Shown: piece by piece, positions 1 to 9,092 of the stretch
Layout of the letters: each line of letters starts with the position of its first letter
How positions within the stretch are numbered: position 1 is the stretch's first letter
NCBI RefSeq assembly: GCF_002866065.1
Contig: NZ_LNJZ01000005.1
Coordinates: forward strand, 230,144-294,143
Direction: 5' to 3'
Length of the DNA: 64,000 bases
DNA from: Thiopseudomonas denitrificans
GTDB lineage: Bacteria; Pseudomonadota; Gammaproteobacteria; Pseudomonadales; Pseudomonadaceae
The notes under the pieces: generated by a model
Told to the model about the DNA's origin: nothing
What the model saw: the letters and a program-made list of their open reading frames with translations, nothing else
The model's database searches: none
Translations under genes and position numbers: made by a program

Positions 1-575
1 TGCTCGGCCGGCTTGAGCACGATGCAGTTGCCGGCGGCCAGCGCGGGGGCCAGCTTCCAGGCGGCCATCAGCAGCGGGAAGTTCCAGGGGATGACCTGGC
101 CGACTACGCCCAGCGGCTCGCGGAAGTGGTAGGCGGCGGTGGTTTCGTCGATCTCGGCGGCGGTGCCTTCCTGGGCGCGGATGCAGCCTGCGAAGTAGCG
201 GAAGTGGTCGGCGGCCAGCGGCACGTCGGCGTTGAGGGTTTCACGCACGGCCTTGCCGTTGTCCCAGGTTTCGGCAACGGCCAGCAGTTCGAGGTTTTCC
301 TCGATGCGGTCGGCGATGCGCAGCAGGATGCGGGAACGCTCCTGCACCGAGGTCTTGCCCCAGGCGGCTGCGGCGGCGTGGGCGGCGTCCAGCGCCAGGT
401 TGATGTCATCGGCATCGGAGCGGGGGAATTCGCCACAGACCGCACCGGTCACCGGCGTGGTGTTGGTGAAGTGGTTGCCGTTGACCGGCGCGACAAACTG
501 GCCGCCGATGTAGTTGCCGTAACGTGGCTTGACGGTGAACAGGGCGCCTGGAGTACCGGGTTGTGCGTAGATCAT
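1..575 (-). CDS. exaC: NAD-dependent acetaldehyde dehydrogenase ExaC, 3' end outside window
   Basis: Oxidises the aldehyde made by the quinoprotein ethanol dehydrogenase to acetate in the cytoplasm. The first 191 codons are present, read leftwards from the ATG at 575, and the gene runs off the left edge. The visible part is the N-terminal coenzyme-binding portion of the aldehyde dehydrogenase superfamily. It includes the IPWNFP segment and the following [15 protein letters not shown] stretch near residues 162-191, which are family hallmarks. The catalytic Cys and Glu lie outside the window. It is divergent from pqqA, as in P. aeruginosa (exaC next to pqqA). Assignment to ExaC rather than another ALDH rests mainly on this context. 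Confidence 0.9.
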   Translation of the reverse strand, partial: MIYAQPGTPGALFTVKPRYGNYIGGQFVAPVNGNHFTNTTPVTGAVCGEFPRSDADDINLALDAAHAAAAAWGKTSVQERSRILLRIADRIEENLELLAVAETWDNGKAVRETLNADVPLAADHFRYFAGCIRAQEGTAAEIDETTAAYHFREPLGVVGQVIPWNFPLLMAAWKLAPALAAGNCIVLKPAE

Positions 576-691
576 GATGAATGGCCTCTTGTTTTTGTCG
601 GTCTCCCGCAGCGTCGGGCTGTGGGGGTTGTGACCGATCATAGAGAGGTATGCCGGGCGGGTGAATAGTATCAAAGGCGATAAATGTAGGT

Positions 692-773
692 CTTTGGTAT
701 TGGTTCCAGCGGCGAGGCGGTAAGGGCGGTGACTCGGGTTACCTGCCAAAGGCCATGCAAAACGGCACCAAGG
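692..773. promoter_or_regulatory. CTTTGG/CCAAAG motif cluster in the exaC-pqqA control region
   Basis: The 281-bp gap between exaC and pqqA carries CTTTGG at 692-697, CCAAAG at 746-751 and CCAAGG at 768-773. The last two are 22 bp apart (two helical turns), and the second is embedded in GCACCAAGGTAC. Similar motifs sit in most other control regions of the PQQ island (around 9021, 11653, 13181, 19503 and 23082). Known biology: pqqA is activated by the LuxR-type regulator ErbR/AgmR in P. aeruginosa. That this motif is the binding site is my inference. No convincing sigma70 boxes were identified. Confidence 0.4.
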
Positions 774-856
774 TACTGTTCGGTCGCGGGCGGCTTCTCG
801 CTATAAATAACTCACCGGACCAATCCGGTATTGATAACAACAACGAGGATACGACC

Positions 857-928
857 ATGTGGACCAAACCGGCATATAACGATCTGCGTATCGGCTTTGA
901 AGTAACCATGTACATCAACAACCGCTAA
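857..928 (+). CDS. pqqA: PQQ precursor peptide PqqA (23 aa)
   Basis: Ribosomally made substrate peptide from which PQQ is built: the conserved Glu and Tyr side chains are cross-linked by PqqE. The 23-residue ORF starts [19 protein letters not shown], close to the canonical Pseudomonas PqqA. Glu15 and Tyr19 are separated by three residues (E-V-T-M-Y), as required. It is preceded by an AACGAGGA ribosome site at 840-847. It is too short for ordinary ORF calling but unmistakable. A terminator-like hairpin follows directly, which fits PqqA being made in excess over the downstream enzymes. Confidence 0.97.
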   Translation: MWTKPAYNDLRIGFEVTMYINNR

Positions 929-940
929 GGTTGCAGCAGA

Positions 941-962
941 CCCCGGCACCGCCGGGGTTTTT
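941..962 (+). terminator. Attenuator/terminator hairpin between pqqA and pqqB
   Basis: CCCCGGC-ACC-GCCGGGG (941-957) followed by TTTTT looks like an intrinsic terminator. It lies 13 bases after the pqqA stop and 30 bases before pqqB. It probably lets most transcripts end after pqqA while some read through into pqqBCDE. Confidence 0.8.
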
Positions 963-992
963 GCTTGCGGCGAACGAAAACGGGAGAGCGGC

Positions 993-1910
993 ATGCATAT
1001 TCAGGTATTGGGTTCGGCAGCGGGCGGCGGCTTTCCCCAGTGGAACTGCAATTGCCACAACTGCCACGGCTTGCGCCAGGGCACGCTAAATGCGAAGGCG
1101 CGTACCCAGTCGTCGATCGCGGTCAGCGATGATGGCGAGAACTGGATTCTGTGCAACGCCTCGCCGGATATTCGTGCACAGCTGGCGTCCTTTCCGGCGC
1201 TGCAGCCGGCGCGGGCGCTGCGTGACACCGCCATTGGCGACATTATTTTGCTGGACAGCCAGATCGACCACGTGACCGGGCTTTTAACCCTGCGCGAAGG
1301 CTGTCCGCACCGGGTCTGGTGCACTGAATTAGTGCACCAGGACCTGACCAGCGGCTTTCCGCTGTTCAACATGCTGTCATTCTGGGATGGTGGCGGGCTA
1401 CTGCACCAGCCGATCCGGCTGGATGGCGAGCCATTCGTGTTGCCGTCCTGTCCGAACCTTGAGTTTGTCGCCATCGACATCCGCAGCAACGCGCCGCCGT
1501 ATTCGCCGCACCGCGACAAGCCCCGTTCGGGCAACAACATTGCCCTGCTGATTACCGACCGGCGCAACGGTGCGACCCTGCTGTATGCGCCGGGGCTGGG
1601 CGAAATTGACGCGCAGATTTTAGCCGCTATGCAGCAGGCCGATTGCATGATGGTTGACGGCACCGTCTGGCGCGACGACGAAATGCAATTTTATGGCGTG
1701 GGCAGCAAGACCGGCCGCCAGATGGGCCACCTGCCGCAAAGCGGCGAGGGCGGCATGCTGGAAACGCTGGCGCAGTTTCCGCAGCGCCGCCACGTGCTGA
1801 TTCACATCAATAACACCAACCCCATCCTCAATGAAGACTCGCCCGAACGTGCGCAGCTGAATGCCGCAGGTATCGAGGTGGCCTTTGACGGCATGAGCAT
1901 CCAGCTCTAA
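993..1910 (+). CDS. pqqB: PQQ biosynthesis protein PqqB
   Basis: Metallo-beta-lactamase-fold protein of PQQ synthesis, thought to hydroxylate the tyrosine moiety of the PqqA-derived intermediate. It has 305 aa, the usual length. The N-terminus shows the family's [13 protein letters not shown] start followed by a Cys/His-rich CNCHNCH stretch (residues about 7-25). [10 protein letters not shown] (about 89-98) supplies the D-H metal ligands, and residues about 250-280 hold the [11 protein letters not shown] and HINNTNPIL blocks typical of PqqB. The ATG at 993 has a CGGGAG ribosome site. It is first in the pqqBCDEH run, 10 bp before pqqC. Confidence 0.97.
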   Translation: MHIQVLGSAAGGGFPQWNCNCHNCHGLRQGTLNAKARTQSSIAVSDDGENWILCNASPDIRAQLASFPALQPARALRDTAIGDIILLDSQIDHVTGLLTLREGCPHRVWCTELVHQDLTSGFPLFNMLSFWDGGGLLHQPIRLDGEPFVLPSCPNLEFVAIDIRSNAPPYSPHRDKPRSGNNIALLITDRRNGATLLYAPGLGEIDAQILAAMQQADCMMVDGTVWRDDEMQFYGVGSKTGRQMGHLPQSGEGGMLETLAQFPQRRHVLIHINNTNPILNEDSPERAQLNAAGIEVAFDGMSIQL

Positions 1911-1920
1911 GGAGAACCGC

Positions 1921-2673
1921 ATGTCGACAACCGCAATGACCCCGCAGGCGTTCGAGCAGGCGCTGCGTGACAAGGGTGCCTATTATCACATTCACCATCC
2001 CTACCATGTGGCGATGCATAGCGGCACAGCGAGCAAAGAACAGATCCGGGGCTGGGTGGCCAACCGCTTCTATTACCAGATCAACATCCCGATGAAGGAT
2101 GCGGCCATCATGGCCAACTGCCCTGACCGGGACATTCGCCGCGAATGGGTACAGCGCATGCTTGACCATGACGGCCTGCAGGGCGATGACGGCGGTATTG
2201 AAGCCTGGTTGCGGCTCGCCGAGGCAGTCGGGCTTGAGCGGCAGCAGGTGCTGTCGGGCGAGCTGGTGCTGCCGGGTGTGCGCTTTGCCGTGGATGCCTA
2301 TGTCAACTTCGCCCGCCGCGCCAGCTGGCAGGAGGCGGCCAGCAGCTCGCTGACCGAGCTGTTTGCGCCGCATATTCACCAGTCGCGGCTGGATGCCTGG
2401 CCTCAGCATTACCCCTGGATCGACGAGCGGGGCTATGAGTATTTCCGCAAGCGCCTGAGCGAAGCGCGGCGTGATGTCGAGCATGGCCTGAGCATTACCC
2501 TCGCGCACTACACCACTTATGAACAACAACAGCGCATGCTGGAGATTTTGCAGTTCAAGCTGGATGTGCTGTGGAGCATGCTGGACGCCATGAGCATGGC
2601 CTACGAGTTGAACCGCCCGCCGTATCACAGTGTCACCGGCGATCGGGTCTGGCACAGGGGGCTGGGGGTATGA
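1921..2673 (+). CDS. pqqC: Pyrroloquinoline-quinone synthase PqqC
   Basis: Cofactorless oxidase for the last step of PQQ synthesis: ring closure and eight-electron oxidation of AHQQ with O2. It has 250 aa, the standard length, with an all-alpha TENA/THI-4-like fold. Recognisable blocks are YHIHHPYHV near residue 20, [10 protein letters not shown] near 44, the [20 protein letters not shown] region near 125-145, and [11 protein letters not shown] near 175. GGAG at 1911-1914 precedes the ATG. The stop overlaps the pqqD start (ATGA), which suggests translational coupling. Confidence 0.97.
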   Translation: MSTTAMTPQAFEQALRDKGAYYHIHHPYHVAMHSGTASKEQIRGWVANRFYYQINIPMKDAAIMANCPDRDIRREWVQRMLDHDGLQGDDGGIEAWLRLAEAVGLERQQVLSGELVLPGVRFAVDAYVNFARRASWQEAASSSLTELFAPHIHQSRLDAWPQHYPWIDERGYEYFRKRLSEARRDVEHGLSITLAHYTTYEQQQRMLEILQFKLDVLWSMLDAMSMAYELNRPPYHSVTGDRVWHRGLGV

Positions 2674-2948
2674 GTACTGCCGAACTGCAACAGGTGCCCC
2701 GCCTGCGTCGTGGCTTTCGCTTTCAGTGGGAGCCGGCGCAGAACTGCCATGTATTGCTGTATCCCGAAGGGATGATCCAGCTTAACGAAAGCGCCGCGCT
2801 GATTCTGCAGCAGGTGGACGGCGTGCACACGCTGGGTGAAATCATCACGGCCCTGCAGGCGCAGTTTCCTGATGCGCCGGATCTGGCTGACGACGTGCAA
2901 CAGTTTATGGAGGTGGCCCATGGCAACTTCTGGCTTGAATGCAAATGA
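2670..2948 (+). CDS. pqqD: PqqA-binding chaperone PqqD
   Basis: Binds PqqA and presents it to the radical-SAM enzyme PqqE (a RiPP recognition element fold). It has 92 aa, the usual size. The [14 protein letters not shown] and HTLGEI segments (about residues 34-58) are typical of the family. The start ATG overlaps the pqqC stop by four bases. The 3' end overlaps pqqE by 29 bases in another frame, matching the close partnership of the two products. Free-standing PqqD is the norm in Pseudomonas. Confidence 0.95.
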   Translation: MSTAELQQVPRLRRGFRFQWEPAQNCHVLLYPEGMIQLNESAALILQQVDGVHTLGEIITALQAQFPDAPDLADDVQQFMEVAHGNFWLECK

Positions 2949-4074
2949 CAAAAACTCCGTCAGCCCGCCGCTGTGGCTGCTGGCCGAGTTGACCTACCGC
3001 TGCCCGCTACAGTGCCCTTATTGCTCCAACCCGCTGGATTTTGCCCGCAGCCAGCAGGAGCTGACCACCGAACAATGGATTGAGGTGTTCCGCCAGGCCC
3101 GGGAGCTGGGGGCGGCGCAACTGGGTTTTTCCGGCGGCGAGCCGCTGGTGCGCCAGGATCTGCCGGAATTGGTCAGGGCAGCACGTGATCTGGGCTACTA
3201 CACCAACCTGATTACCTCGGGCATCGGCCTGACCGACGACAAGATCGTCTTGCTCAGCGATATGGGGCTGGACCATATCCAGGTCAGCTTCCAGGCGGCG
3301 GACGAAGAGGTGAACAACATGTTGGCCGGCTCGAAGAAGGCTTTCGCCCAGAAGCTGGCCATGGCGCGGGCGGTGAAGGCGCAGGGCTACCCGATGGTGC
3401 TCAACTTTGTTACCCACCGGCACAACATCGACCGTATCGACCGCATCATCGAGCTGTGCATCGAACTGGACGCCGACTATGTCGAGTTGGCCACCTGCCA
3501 GTTCTATGGCTGGGCCGACCTGAACAAGGCCGAGCTGTTGCCGACCCGCGAGCAGCTGCAACGGGCCGAGGCAGTCACGCAGCAATGGCGCGAGAAGCTG
3601 GCGCAGCAGAATCATCCCTGCAAGCTGATCTTCGTTGCGCCGGATTACTATGACGAACGGCCCAAGGCCTGCATGAGCGGCTGGGGCAGCCTGTTTCTGG
3701 ATATCACGCCCGATGGCACCGCCTTGCCCTGTCACAGTGCACGCCAGTTGCCGATCGAGTTCCCTAATGTGAAAGACCACAGCATCGAGCACATCTGGCG
3801 GGTGTCCGGCGGTTTCAACCATTTTCGCGGCCATGACTGGATGCCGGAGCCGTGCCGCTCCTGTGACGAGAAGGAAAAGGATTATGGCGGTTGTCGCTGC
3901 CAGGCGTACATGCTGACCGGTGATGCCGCCAATGCCGACCCGGTGTGCAGCAAGTCGCCGCACCATGACCTGATTCTGGACATCCGGGCGCAGGCGCAAA
4001 GGACGATATCCGATCCGTCACGGCTGGTGTACCGCAACGAAAAAGCCTCGCAGGCGATCATTGCCAGGGGCTGA
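2920..4074 (+). CDS. pqqE: PqqA peptide cyclase, radical SAM enzyme PqqE
   Basis: Forms the C-C bond between Glu and Tyr of PqqA, the first committed step of PQQ synthesis. The 384-aa protein carries the radical-SAM cluster motif CPLQCPYC near residues 29-36. Its C-terminal SPASM domain has the Cys ligands [27 protein letters not shown] and DPVC (about residues 250-350). I chose the ATG at 2920 because GGAGGT lies seven bases upstream and the length then matches the family. A longer in-frame extension to 2836 lies wholly inside pqqD and is unlikely. Confidence 0.96.
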   Translation: MATSGLNANDKNSVSPPLWLLAELTYRCPLQCPYCSNPLDFARSQQELTTEQWIEVFRQARELGAAQLGFSGGEPLVRQDLPELVRAARDLGYYTNLITSGIGLTDDKIVLLSDMGLDHIQVSFQAADEEVNNMLAGSKKAFAQKLAMARAVKAQGYPMVLNFVTHRHNIDRIDRIIELCIELDADYVELATCQFYGWADLNKAELLPTREQLQRAEAVTQQWREKLAQQNHPCKLIFVAPDYYDERPKACMSGWGSLFLDITPDGTALPCHSARQLPIEFPNVKDHSIEHIWRVSGGFNHFRGHDWMPEPCRSCDEKEKDYGGCRCQAYMLTGDAANADPVCSKSPHHDLILDIRAQAQRTISDPSRLVYRNEKASQAIIARG

Positions 4075-4077
4075 GTG

Positions 4078-6003
4078 ATGCGCCGTGAAGCTGCTCCACC
4101 TGCCGGGTTCTGGCCGTCACGTCTGACCGCAGGGCAGGCAGCCAGCGCCATGGCCGACTTTGTCGAGCTCCGGACGGCAGCACGAGGCGTGGTGTGGAGC
4201 TGTCATGAGCCGGCCAGCGGGCGCACGTTGCTGTGGCAGGCGGCTGTCGGCGATGCTGCCCGCTGCCTGACGCCGGACGGCTTCTCTGTGCGCAGCAGGG
4301 TCTACGAGTATGGCGGCGGCAGCTTTGCCGTTTCTGGCCAGACTCTGGTGTTTGTCAACGAGGCTGACCAGCAGCTGTACCTGCAGCGGCTGGACAGGCC
4401 GGAACAGCCGCCCGTGACGCTGACCTGCCAGCCGGCCTGCCGTTATGCCGACATGCAGATTGCACCTTGTGGCAGCTATCTGGTAGCAGTGGAAGAAGAC
4501 CACGGCCGGACATCGGTACAACACCGGATTGTGTCGGTGAGGCTTGAGACTCTGCCTTGCGTACCGCAGGCGCTGGTGGCGGGTGATGATTTCTACAGCT
4601 CGCCACGGCTCAGCCCGGATGGCCGGCGACTGCTGTGGATCAGCTGGCAGAGACCGCATCAGCCCTGGACGCAGACGCAGCTATACTCTGCGCGGGCGGA
4701 CGGGCAGGGCGGCTGGCAGGCTCCGGAGTTGCTGGCGGGCGGGCAGGGCGACGCATCCATCCAGCAGCCGCTGTTTGACCACCGGCAGCGGGTGCTGGCA
4801 CTGAATGACCAGGACGGGTTCTGGCAGCCATGGCGAGAAGCTGAGGGTACCTTGCATCCCATGCAAGGGGTCGGGGCTGACCACGCCGGTGCGCCCTGGC
4901 AGATGGGTGGCTGCAACTTCCTGCCGGTGGATGAGCGTCATTGCCTGCTGAGCTGGTTTGAGCAGGGTTTCGGCAAGCTGGGCCTGTTTGACCTGCAGGC
5001 CGGGCAGCTAGTGCAGCGCTACCTGCCGGATTGCAGCCGCATGCGGCACTTGGCCATGGATGACACACACTTTTACTGCATTGCTTCGCATCCGGTGCAG
5101 GGTGCGTCCGTGATGGCGATTGATCGTCACAGTGGAGCAGAAAGGGTGTTGGCACAAACGGCAACCGGTATGGCGCCCGACCAGATATCCCGCCCGCAGG
5201 CACTGGAGTTTGCCACCAGCGAGGGGCAGCAGGCCCGGGCGTTTTTCTATCCGCCCCGTAACCCGGGTTATCAGCTGGCTGCAGGTGAAAAACCGCCGCT
5301 GGTGATTTTCCTGCATGGCGGGCCGACTTCGGCGGCTTATCCGGTGTTTGATCCCCGTATCCAGTTCTGGACGCAGCGCGGCTTTGCCGTGGCTGATCTG
5401 AACTACCGCGGCAGCACCGGCTTTGGCCGGGCCTATCGGCAGGTGCTGGCCGGGCGCTGGGGCGAGCTGGAGGTGGCCGATGTGCTGGCCCTGGTCGATG
5501 AGCTGGTGGCGCGGGAACTGGTCAATGCGCACCAGTTATGCGTGCGTGGTGCCAGCGCCGGCGGCTACACCAGTCTGCTGGCGCTGGCGGCCAGCGACCG
5601 TTTTGCCGCTGCGGCCAGCTGGTATGGCGTCAGCGATCCGCTGGCGCTCGACAAGGTGACGCACAAATTCGAGGGTGACTATCTGGGCTGGCTGCTGGGG
5701 GCGTTGACCGTAGCCAACCGCGCATCGGTCCGGCAACGCTCGCCGCTGGCGCTGGCCGGTCGCATGGTCACGCCGGTGATTTTCTTCCAGGGCGGGCAGG
5801 ATGTGGTGGTGGTGCCGGAACAAACCCGCAGCATGGTGCAGCAGCTGCGCCGTCAGGGTGTTGCGGTGGCATGCCACGAGTTTCCCGAGCAGGGGCACGG
5901 CTTTCGCAGTGCCGAACGGCTGGCATTAGCCCTGGAAGCCGAGCTGGAGTTCTACCGGCAGCAGTTTGTCCGTCGTGGTGAACGGTCTGGCAAGCATTGC
6001 TGA
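4078..6003 (+). CDS. pqqH: S9 family (prolyl oligopeptidase-type) peptidase PqqH
   Basis: Serine peptidase with an N-terminal beta-propeller and a C-terminal alpha/beta hydrolase domain. The catalytic Ser (about residue 493) lies in RGASAGGYTSL, the Asp in FQGGQDVVVVPEQ and the His in PEQGHGFRS. It follows pqqE after three bases, the same position as P. aeruginosa pqqH, which belongs to the pqq operon. A role in trimming PqqA or clearing peptide debris is plausible but not settled. An in-frame GTG directly upstream (4075) is an alternative start. It ends 28 bp from the convergent ercS. Confidence 0.9.
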   Translation: MRREAAPPAGFWPSRLTAGQAASAMADFVELRTAARGVVWSCHEPASGRTLLWQAAVGDAARCLTPDGFSVRSRVYEYGGGSFAVSGQTLVFVNEADQQLYLQRLDRPEQPPVTLTCQPACRYADMQIAPCGSYLVAVEEDHGRTSVQHRIVSVRLETLPCVPQALVAGDDFYSSPRLSPDGRRLLWISWQRPHQPWTQTQLYSARADGQGGWQAPELLAGGQGDASIQQPLFDHRQRVLALNDQDGFWQPWREAEGTLHPMQGVGADHAGAPWQMGGCNFLPVDERHCLLSWFEQGFGKLGLFDLQAGQLVQRYLPDCSRMRHLAMDDTHFYCIASHPVQGASVMAIDRHSGAERVLAQTATGMAPDQISRPQALEFATSEGQQARAFFYPPRNPGYQLAAGEKPPLVIFLHGGPTSAAYPVFDPRIQFWTQRGFAVADLNYRGSTGFGRAYRQVLAGRWGELEVADVLALVDELVARELVNAHQLCVRGASAGGYTSLLALAASDRFAAAASWYGVSDPLALDKVTHKFEGDYLGWLLGALTVANRASVRQRSPLALAGRMVTPVIFFQGGQDVVVVPEQTRSMVQQLRRQGVAVACHEFPEQGHGFRSAERLALALEAELEFYRQQFVRRGERSGKHC

Positions 6004-6031
6004 ACGCAAGGACTGTTTTGGCGGATTGCCG

Positions 6032-7777
6032 TCACTCGGGGAGTGACAGCGGGCTGCCCAGCCGCTGACTGAGAATCGCCCGCAGCTTGCTGGGCCGCAC
6101 CGGCTTGTTCAGCACCGGGATGTCCAGTTGCTTGCGCAATGCAGCCAGCTCGTCACTGTGGTCGGCGGTAATCAGCACTGCCGGGATGTCATCAGCGAAG
6201 TAATGGCGCAACTGGGCAACCACTTCCAGACCGTTGTTGCCGTCGTCCAGATGCAGGTCGGCGAGGATGATCTCCGGCGGCGCATCCTTGAGCGCCCGCA
6301 GGGCTTCGCCGAATCCGCTGGCCACACACACCTGGCATTGCCATTGTTCGAGCAGGGCCGACATGCTCAGCAGAATGTCCGGTTCGTTGTCCACCACCAG
6401 AATGCGCCGGCCCTGCAGCACATTCACCGACTGGCTGACGGCATTTGGCAGCAGGGGAGGCGGCTGTTGCTCCAGCCGGCAGACCAGCGGCACCTCAATG
6501 CTGAAACAGGAGCCTCGCCCAGGCTCCGAGCGCACTTGTATGCGGGCTTCAAGGATGTCGGCGATCCGCTCGACAATGGCCAGGCCCAGGCCAACGCCTT
6601 TGCGCACGCCGCTTTGCACCTGCGAGAACTGCCGGAATTCCTGGAACACCGCGCCCAGTTGCTCCTTGCTCAAACCGATCCCGGTATCCCAGACTTCCAG
6701 CCGCACATGGGTGCCCCGTTTGCGCACGCCGAGGAAAATCCGGCCACGCGGGGTGTAGCGGCAGGCATTGCTGACGAAGTTGCGCAGAATGCGCATCAAT
6801 AGATGGCAATCGGACCTGATCAGCAAACGGCTGGAAAATGCACCGAGCCGCAGCCCGGACTGTTGCGCGATCGGCTCGAATTCTGACAGCAGGTTTTCAT
6901 AGAGCTCGGCCACCGAGCAGGTGGCATAGGCTGGCGTGACCGCCAGCTGGTCGAGCCGGGCGATATCCAGCAGGTCATTGAGCAGGTCTTCGGCACCTTC
7001 CAGTGCCAGGTGGGCACGCTGGACCAGATGCTGCTCGGCGGCGGGCAGCTCGCGCTCCTGCAGGGTCGAAATCAGCAGCCGGGCGGCGTTTAGCGGTTGC
7101 AGCAAGTCGTGGCTGGCAGCCGCCAGATACTTGTCTTTGCTGCGGTTGGCCGCTTCGGCCGCGTCACGGGCCTCGCGCAGTGCCTGTTCGACCTGTTCGC
7201 GCTGACGAATCTGCTGCTGCAGGTGCTGGTTGCTGTCGTGCAGCTCGGCGGTGCGTTCGGTGACTCGCTGTTCCAGTTCCAGGTTGAGTTGCAGCATGCG
7301 CCGCTGGGCTTTTTTGCGTTCGCTGATGTTGGCGACAAAACCCTCGATCAGGCCGGGTTCGTCGGTGTTGAGGAACAGGTTGATGACGACATCGTGTTCA
7401 CGTCCGTCCCTTGAGCGAAAGCGTGTTTCATAGCCCTGGACGCTGCCGTCGTTCATTAGCTGGTGGTTGATCTGTTCGATTTCATTGCGCCCGCCGCAGA
7501 AGATCTGCTCTGCAATGTCGGGTCCGCCGGCCATCAGCTGTTCTGCACTGTCGTAGCCGAGCAGGTTAAGCAGGGCCGGGTTGGCCGCGCGAAAGCCGCT
7601 ATTGGCACGGGCCTGGAATACACCGTAGTTGGCATGCTCGAACAGCCACTTGTAGCGGTTGCGCTCGCGCTCCAGCTGCTGCAGCTGTTGCAGCAACTCC
7701 GGATAGTGGCTTTTGCGTGATGACTGCTCGCCTAGCCCGAGCAGGCCGGTCAGTACCTGTTCAGAGTGCTTCGCCAT
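6032..7777 (-). CDS. ercS: Hybrid sensor histidine kinase ErcS
   Basis: Cytoplasmic hybrid kinase of the ethanol-oxidation regulatory network. No transmembrane segment is visible. Order of parts: an N-terminal coiled stretch, a PAS domain (about residues 30-145), a second coiled coil, a HisKA domain with phospho-acceptor His223 in ASHDLLQPL, a HATPase domain (NFVSNACRYTPRG, DTGIGLS, GVGLGLAIVERI), and a C-terminal receiver with ILVVDNEPD and the phospho-Asp in ADLHLDD. Start chosen at 7777 (MAKHSEQ); upstream ATGs at 7792 and 7795 are possible. It overlaps the end of ercA by 17 bases and is cotranscribed with it, the ercA-ercS order of P. aeruginosa. Confidence 0.88.
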   Translation of the reverse strand: MAKHSEQVLTGLLGLGEQSSRKSHYPELLQQLQQLERERNRYKWLFEHANYGVFQARANSGFRAANPALLNLLGYDSAEQLMAGGPDIAEQIFCGGRNEIEQINHQLMNDGSVQGYETRFRSRDGREHDVVINLFLNTDEPGLIEGFVANISERKKAQRRMLQLNLELEQRVTERTAELHDSNQHLQQQIRQREQVEQALREARDAAEAANRSKDKYLAAASHDLLQPLNAARLLISTLQERELPAAEQHLVQRAHLALEGAEDLLNDLLDIARLDQLAVTPAYATCSVAELYENLLSEFEPIAQQSGLRLGAFSSRLLIRSDCHLLMRILRNFVSNACRYTPRGRIFLGVRKRGTHVRLEVWDTGIGLSKEQLGAVFQEFRQFSQVQSGVRKGVGLGLAIVERIADILEARIQVRSEPGRGSCFSIEVPLVCRLEQQPPPLLPNAVSQSVNVLQGRRILVVDNEPDILLSMSALLEQWQCQVCVASGFGEALRALKDAPPEIILADLHLDDGNNGLEVVAQLRHYFADDIPAVLITADHSDELAALRKQLDIPVLNKPVRPSKLRAILSQRLGSPLSLPE

Positions 7778-8924
7778 ACACCACTTCAACATCACGTTGT
7801 CTGGACTTGCGCGGATTGGTCAGGATGCACGGGTCTGCCATGGCATGATTGGCCAGGAAGGGAATGTCGGACAGGCTTACGCCATGCATGCTCAGGGTGT
7901 CGTTGAAGCCGACCGCCTGTTTGAGCTGGACCAGATGCTCGATCAGCCGCGCCCGTACCTGGTGCTCGGTCAGGCCGCGGCAGTCGATGCCCAGGGTTTC
8001 GGCAATGACCTTGAAGCGTTCCGGTGCAGCAGCAAAGTTGAAGGCCACCACATGCTCGACCAGTGCCGCGTTGCACAGCCCGTGCGGCAAATCGAGAAAA
8101 CCGCCCAAGCTGTGCGACATGGCATGCACCGCACCGAGAATGGCATTGGAAAAGGCCAGGCCGGCCTGCATGCTGCCGAGCATGACCTTTTCGCGCAGCT
8201 GGATATCCTGCGGGTTGGCGATCATCGGCACCAGGTTGGCATTGAGCAGGCGCATGGCTTCCAGCGCATGGGTATCGGTCAGTGGCCCGCTGCCAATCGA
8301 CACGAAGGCCTCCAGCGCATGTACCAGCGCATCAATGCCGGTACAGGCGGCCAGGAAGGGGTCCATGGTCAGGGTGGTTTCCGGATCGATCAGGGATACA
8401 TCCGGCACCACTGCCTTGCTGACAATGGAGAACTTAACCCGTTCGCTCTGGTTGGAAATGATCACGAATTGCGACACATCGGCCGAGGTGCCGGCGGTGG
8501 TCGGGATCAGCACCAGCGGCGGGCTGGGGATGTTGACGGTATCCACCCCTTCGAATTCGAGAATGCTGCGGCCGTGCGCGGCCACGATGCCGATGGCCTT
8601 GGCGCAATCCATCGGGCTGCCGCCGCCAATCGCGACAATCGCGGTGCAGCCGTACTGGTGGTATTCCTCGGCACCGAGCATGACCTCCTCGACGCGCGGG
8701 TTGGGCGAGACAGCGGTAAACAGGTGGTAGGCAATATCCTGCTCCTGCAGGCTGTGCTCCACATCCCGTACCCAGCCGGCGGCCAGCACGCCGGGGTCGG
8801 ATACGATCAGCACCTTTTTGGCACCGAAACCACTGATGAAGCTGCCAACCCGGTGGCGGCAGCCGGTACCGAAGACAATTTCGGGTGAAACAAATTTGCG
8901 TACCTGACCTAATCCGGAAGACAT
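7761..8924 (-). CDS. ercA: Iron-containing alcohol dehydrogenase-like protein ErcA
   Basis: Group III iron-dependent alcohol dehydrogenase family, 387 aa. The family signatures are GGGSPMDCAKA (NAD binding, about residue 95), PTTAGTSADVS, and the metal ligands in GIDALVHALEAF, AVHAMSHSLGG and DLPHGLCNA. In P. aeruginosa ErcA is needed for regulation of ethanol oxidation rather than for bulk catabolism. Its tight link to ercS here agrees with a sensory or modulating role. I prefer the ATG at 8924 (AAGG upstream) over the ATG at 8942, which lacks a visible ribosome site. Confidence 0.9.
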   Translation of the reverse strand: MSSGLGQVRKFVSPEIVFGTGCRHRVGSFISGFGAKKVLIVSDPGVLAAGWVRDVEHSLQEQDIAYHLFTAVSPNPRVEEVMLGAEEYHQYGCTAIVAIGGGSPMDCAKAIGIVAAHGRSILEFEGVDTVNIPSPPLVLIPTTAGTSADVSQFVIISNQSERVKFSIVSKAVVPDVSLIDPETTLTMDPFLAACTGIDALVHALEAFVSIGSGPLTDTHALEAMRLLNANLVPMIANPQDIQLREKVMLGSMQAGLAFSNAILGAVHAMSHSLGGFLDLPHGLCNAALVEHVVAFNFAAAPERFKVIAETLGIDCRGLTEHQVRARLIEHLVQLKQAVGFNDTLSMHGVSLSDIPFLANHAMADPCILTNPRKSRQRDVEVVYGEAL

Positions 8925-9020
8925 GCTCGGCCTTTGAGTCATTGACTGATATCAATAATGGGACAGTTAGCATAAGCCAGTTTGTAGTTCGGCAACAGCT
9001 AGCCGACAGTCTAGCCGGCT

Positions 9021-9026
9021 CCAAAG
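9021..9026 (-). promoter_or_regulatory. CCAAAG motif between ercA and pqqF
   Basis: The divergent ercA-pqqF gap carries CTCCAAAGTGCT, whose complement contains CACTTTGG. This is nearly the same as the motif upstream of the porin and of the CxxxCW gene. Only one copy is seen here, so the support is weak on its own. Confidence 0.3.
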
Positions 9027-9092
9027 TGCTATTGCCGGCAAGCGGAAAATCAGGGAATGTTTTTATCCATTCAATTCTGTCCGGAATATTCC

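Noticed and set aside
6031-6047. Terminator at the end of ercS/pqqH
   Set aside because: GTCACTC-GGG-GAGTGAC is a hairpin, but there is no T-run on either strand and it overlaps the ercS stop.
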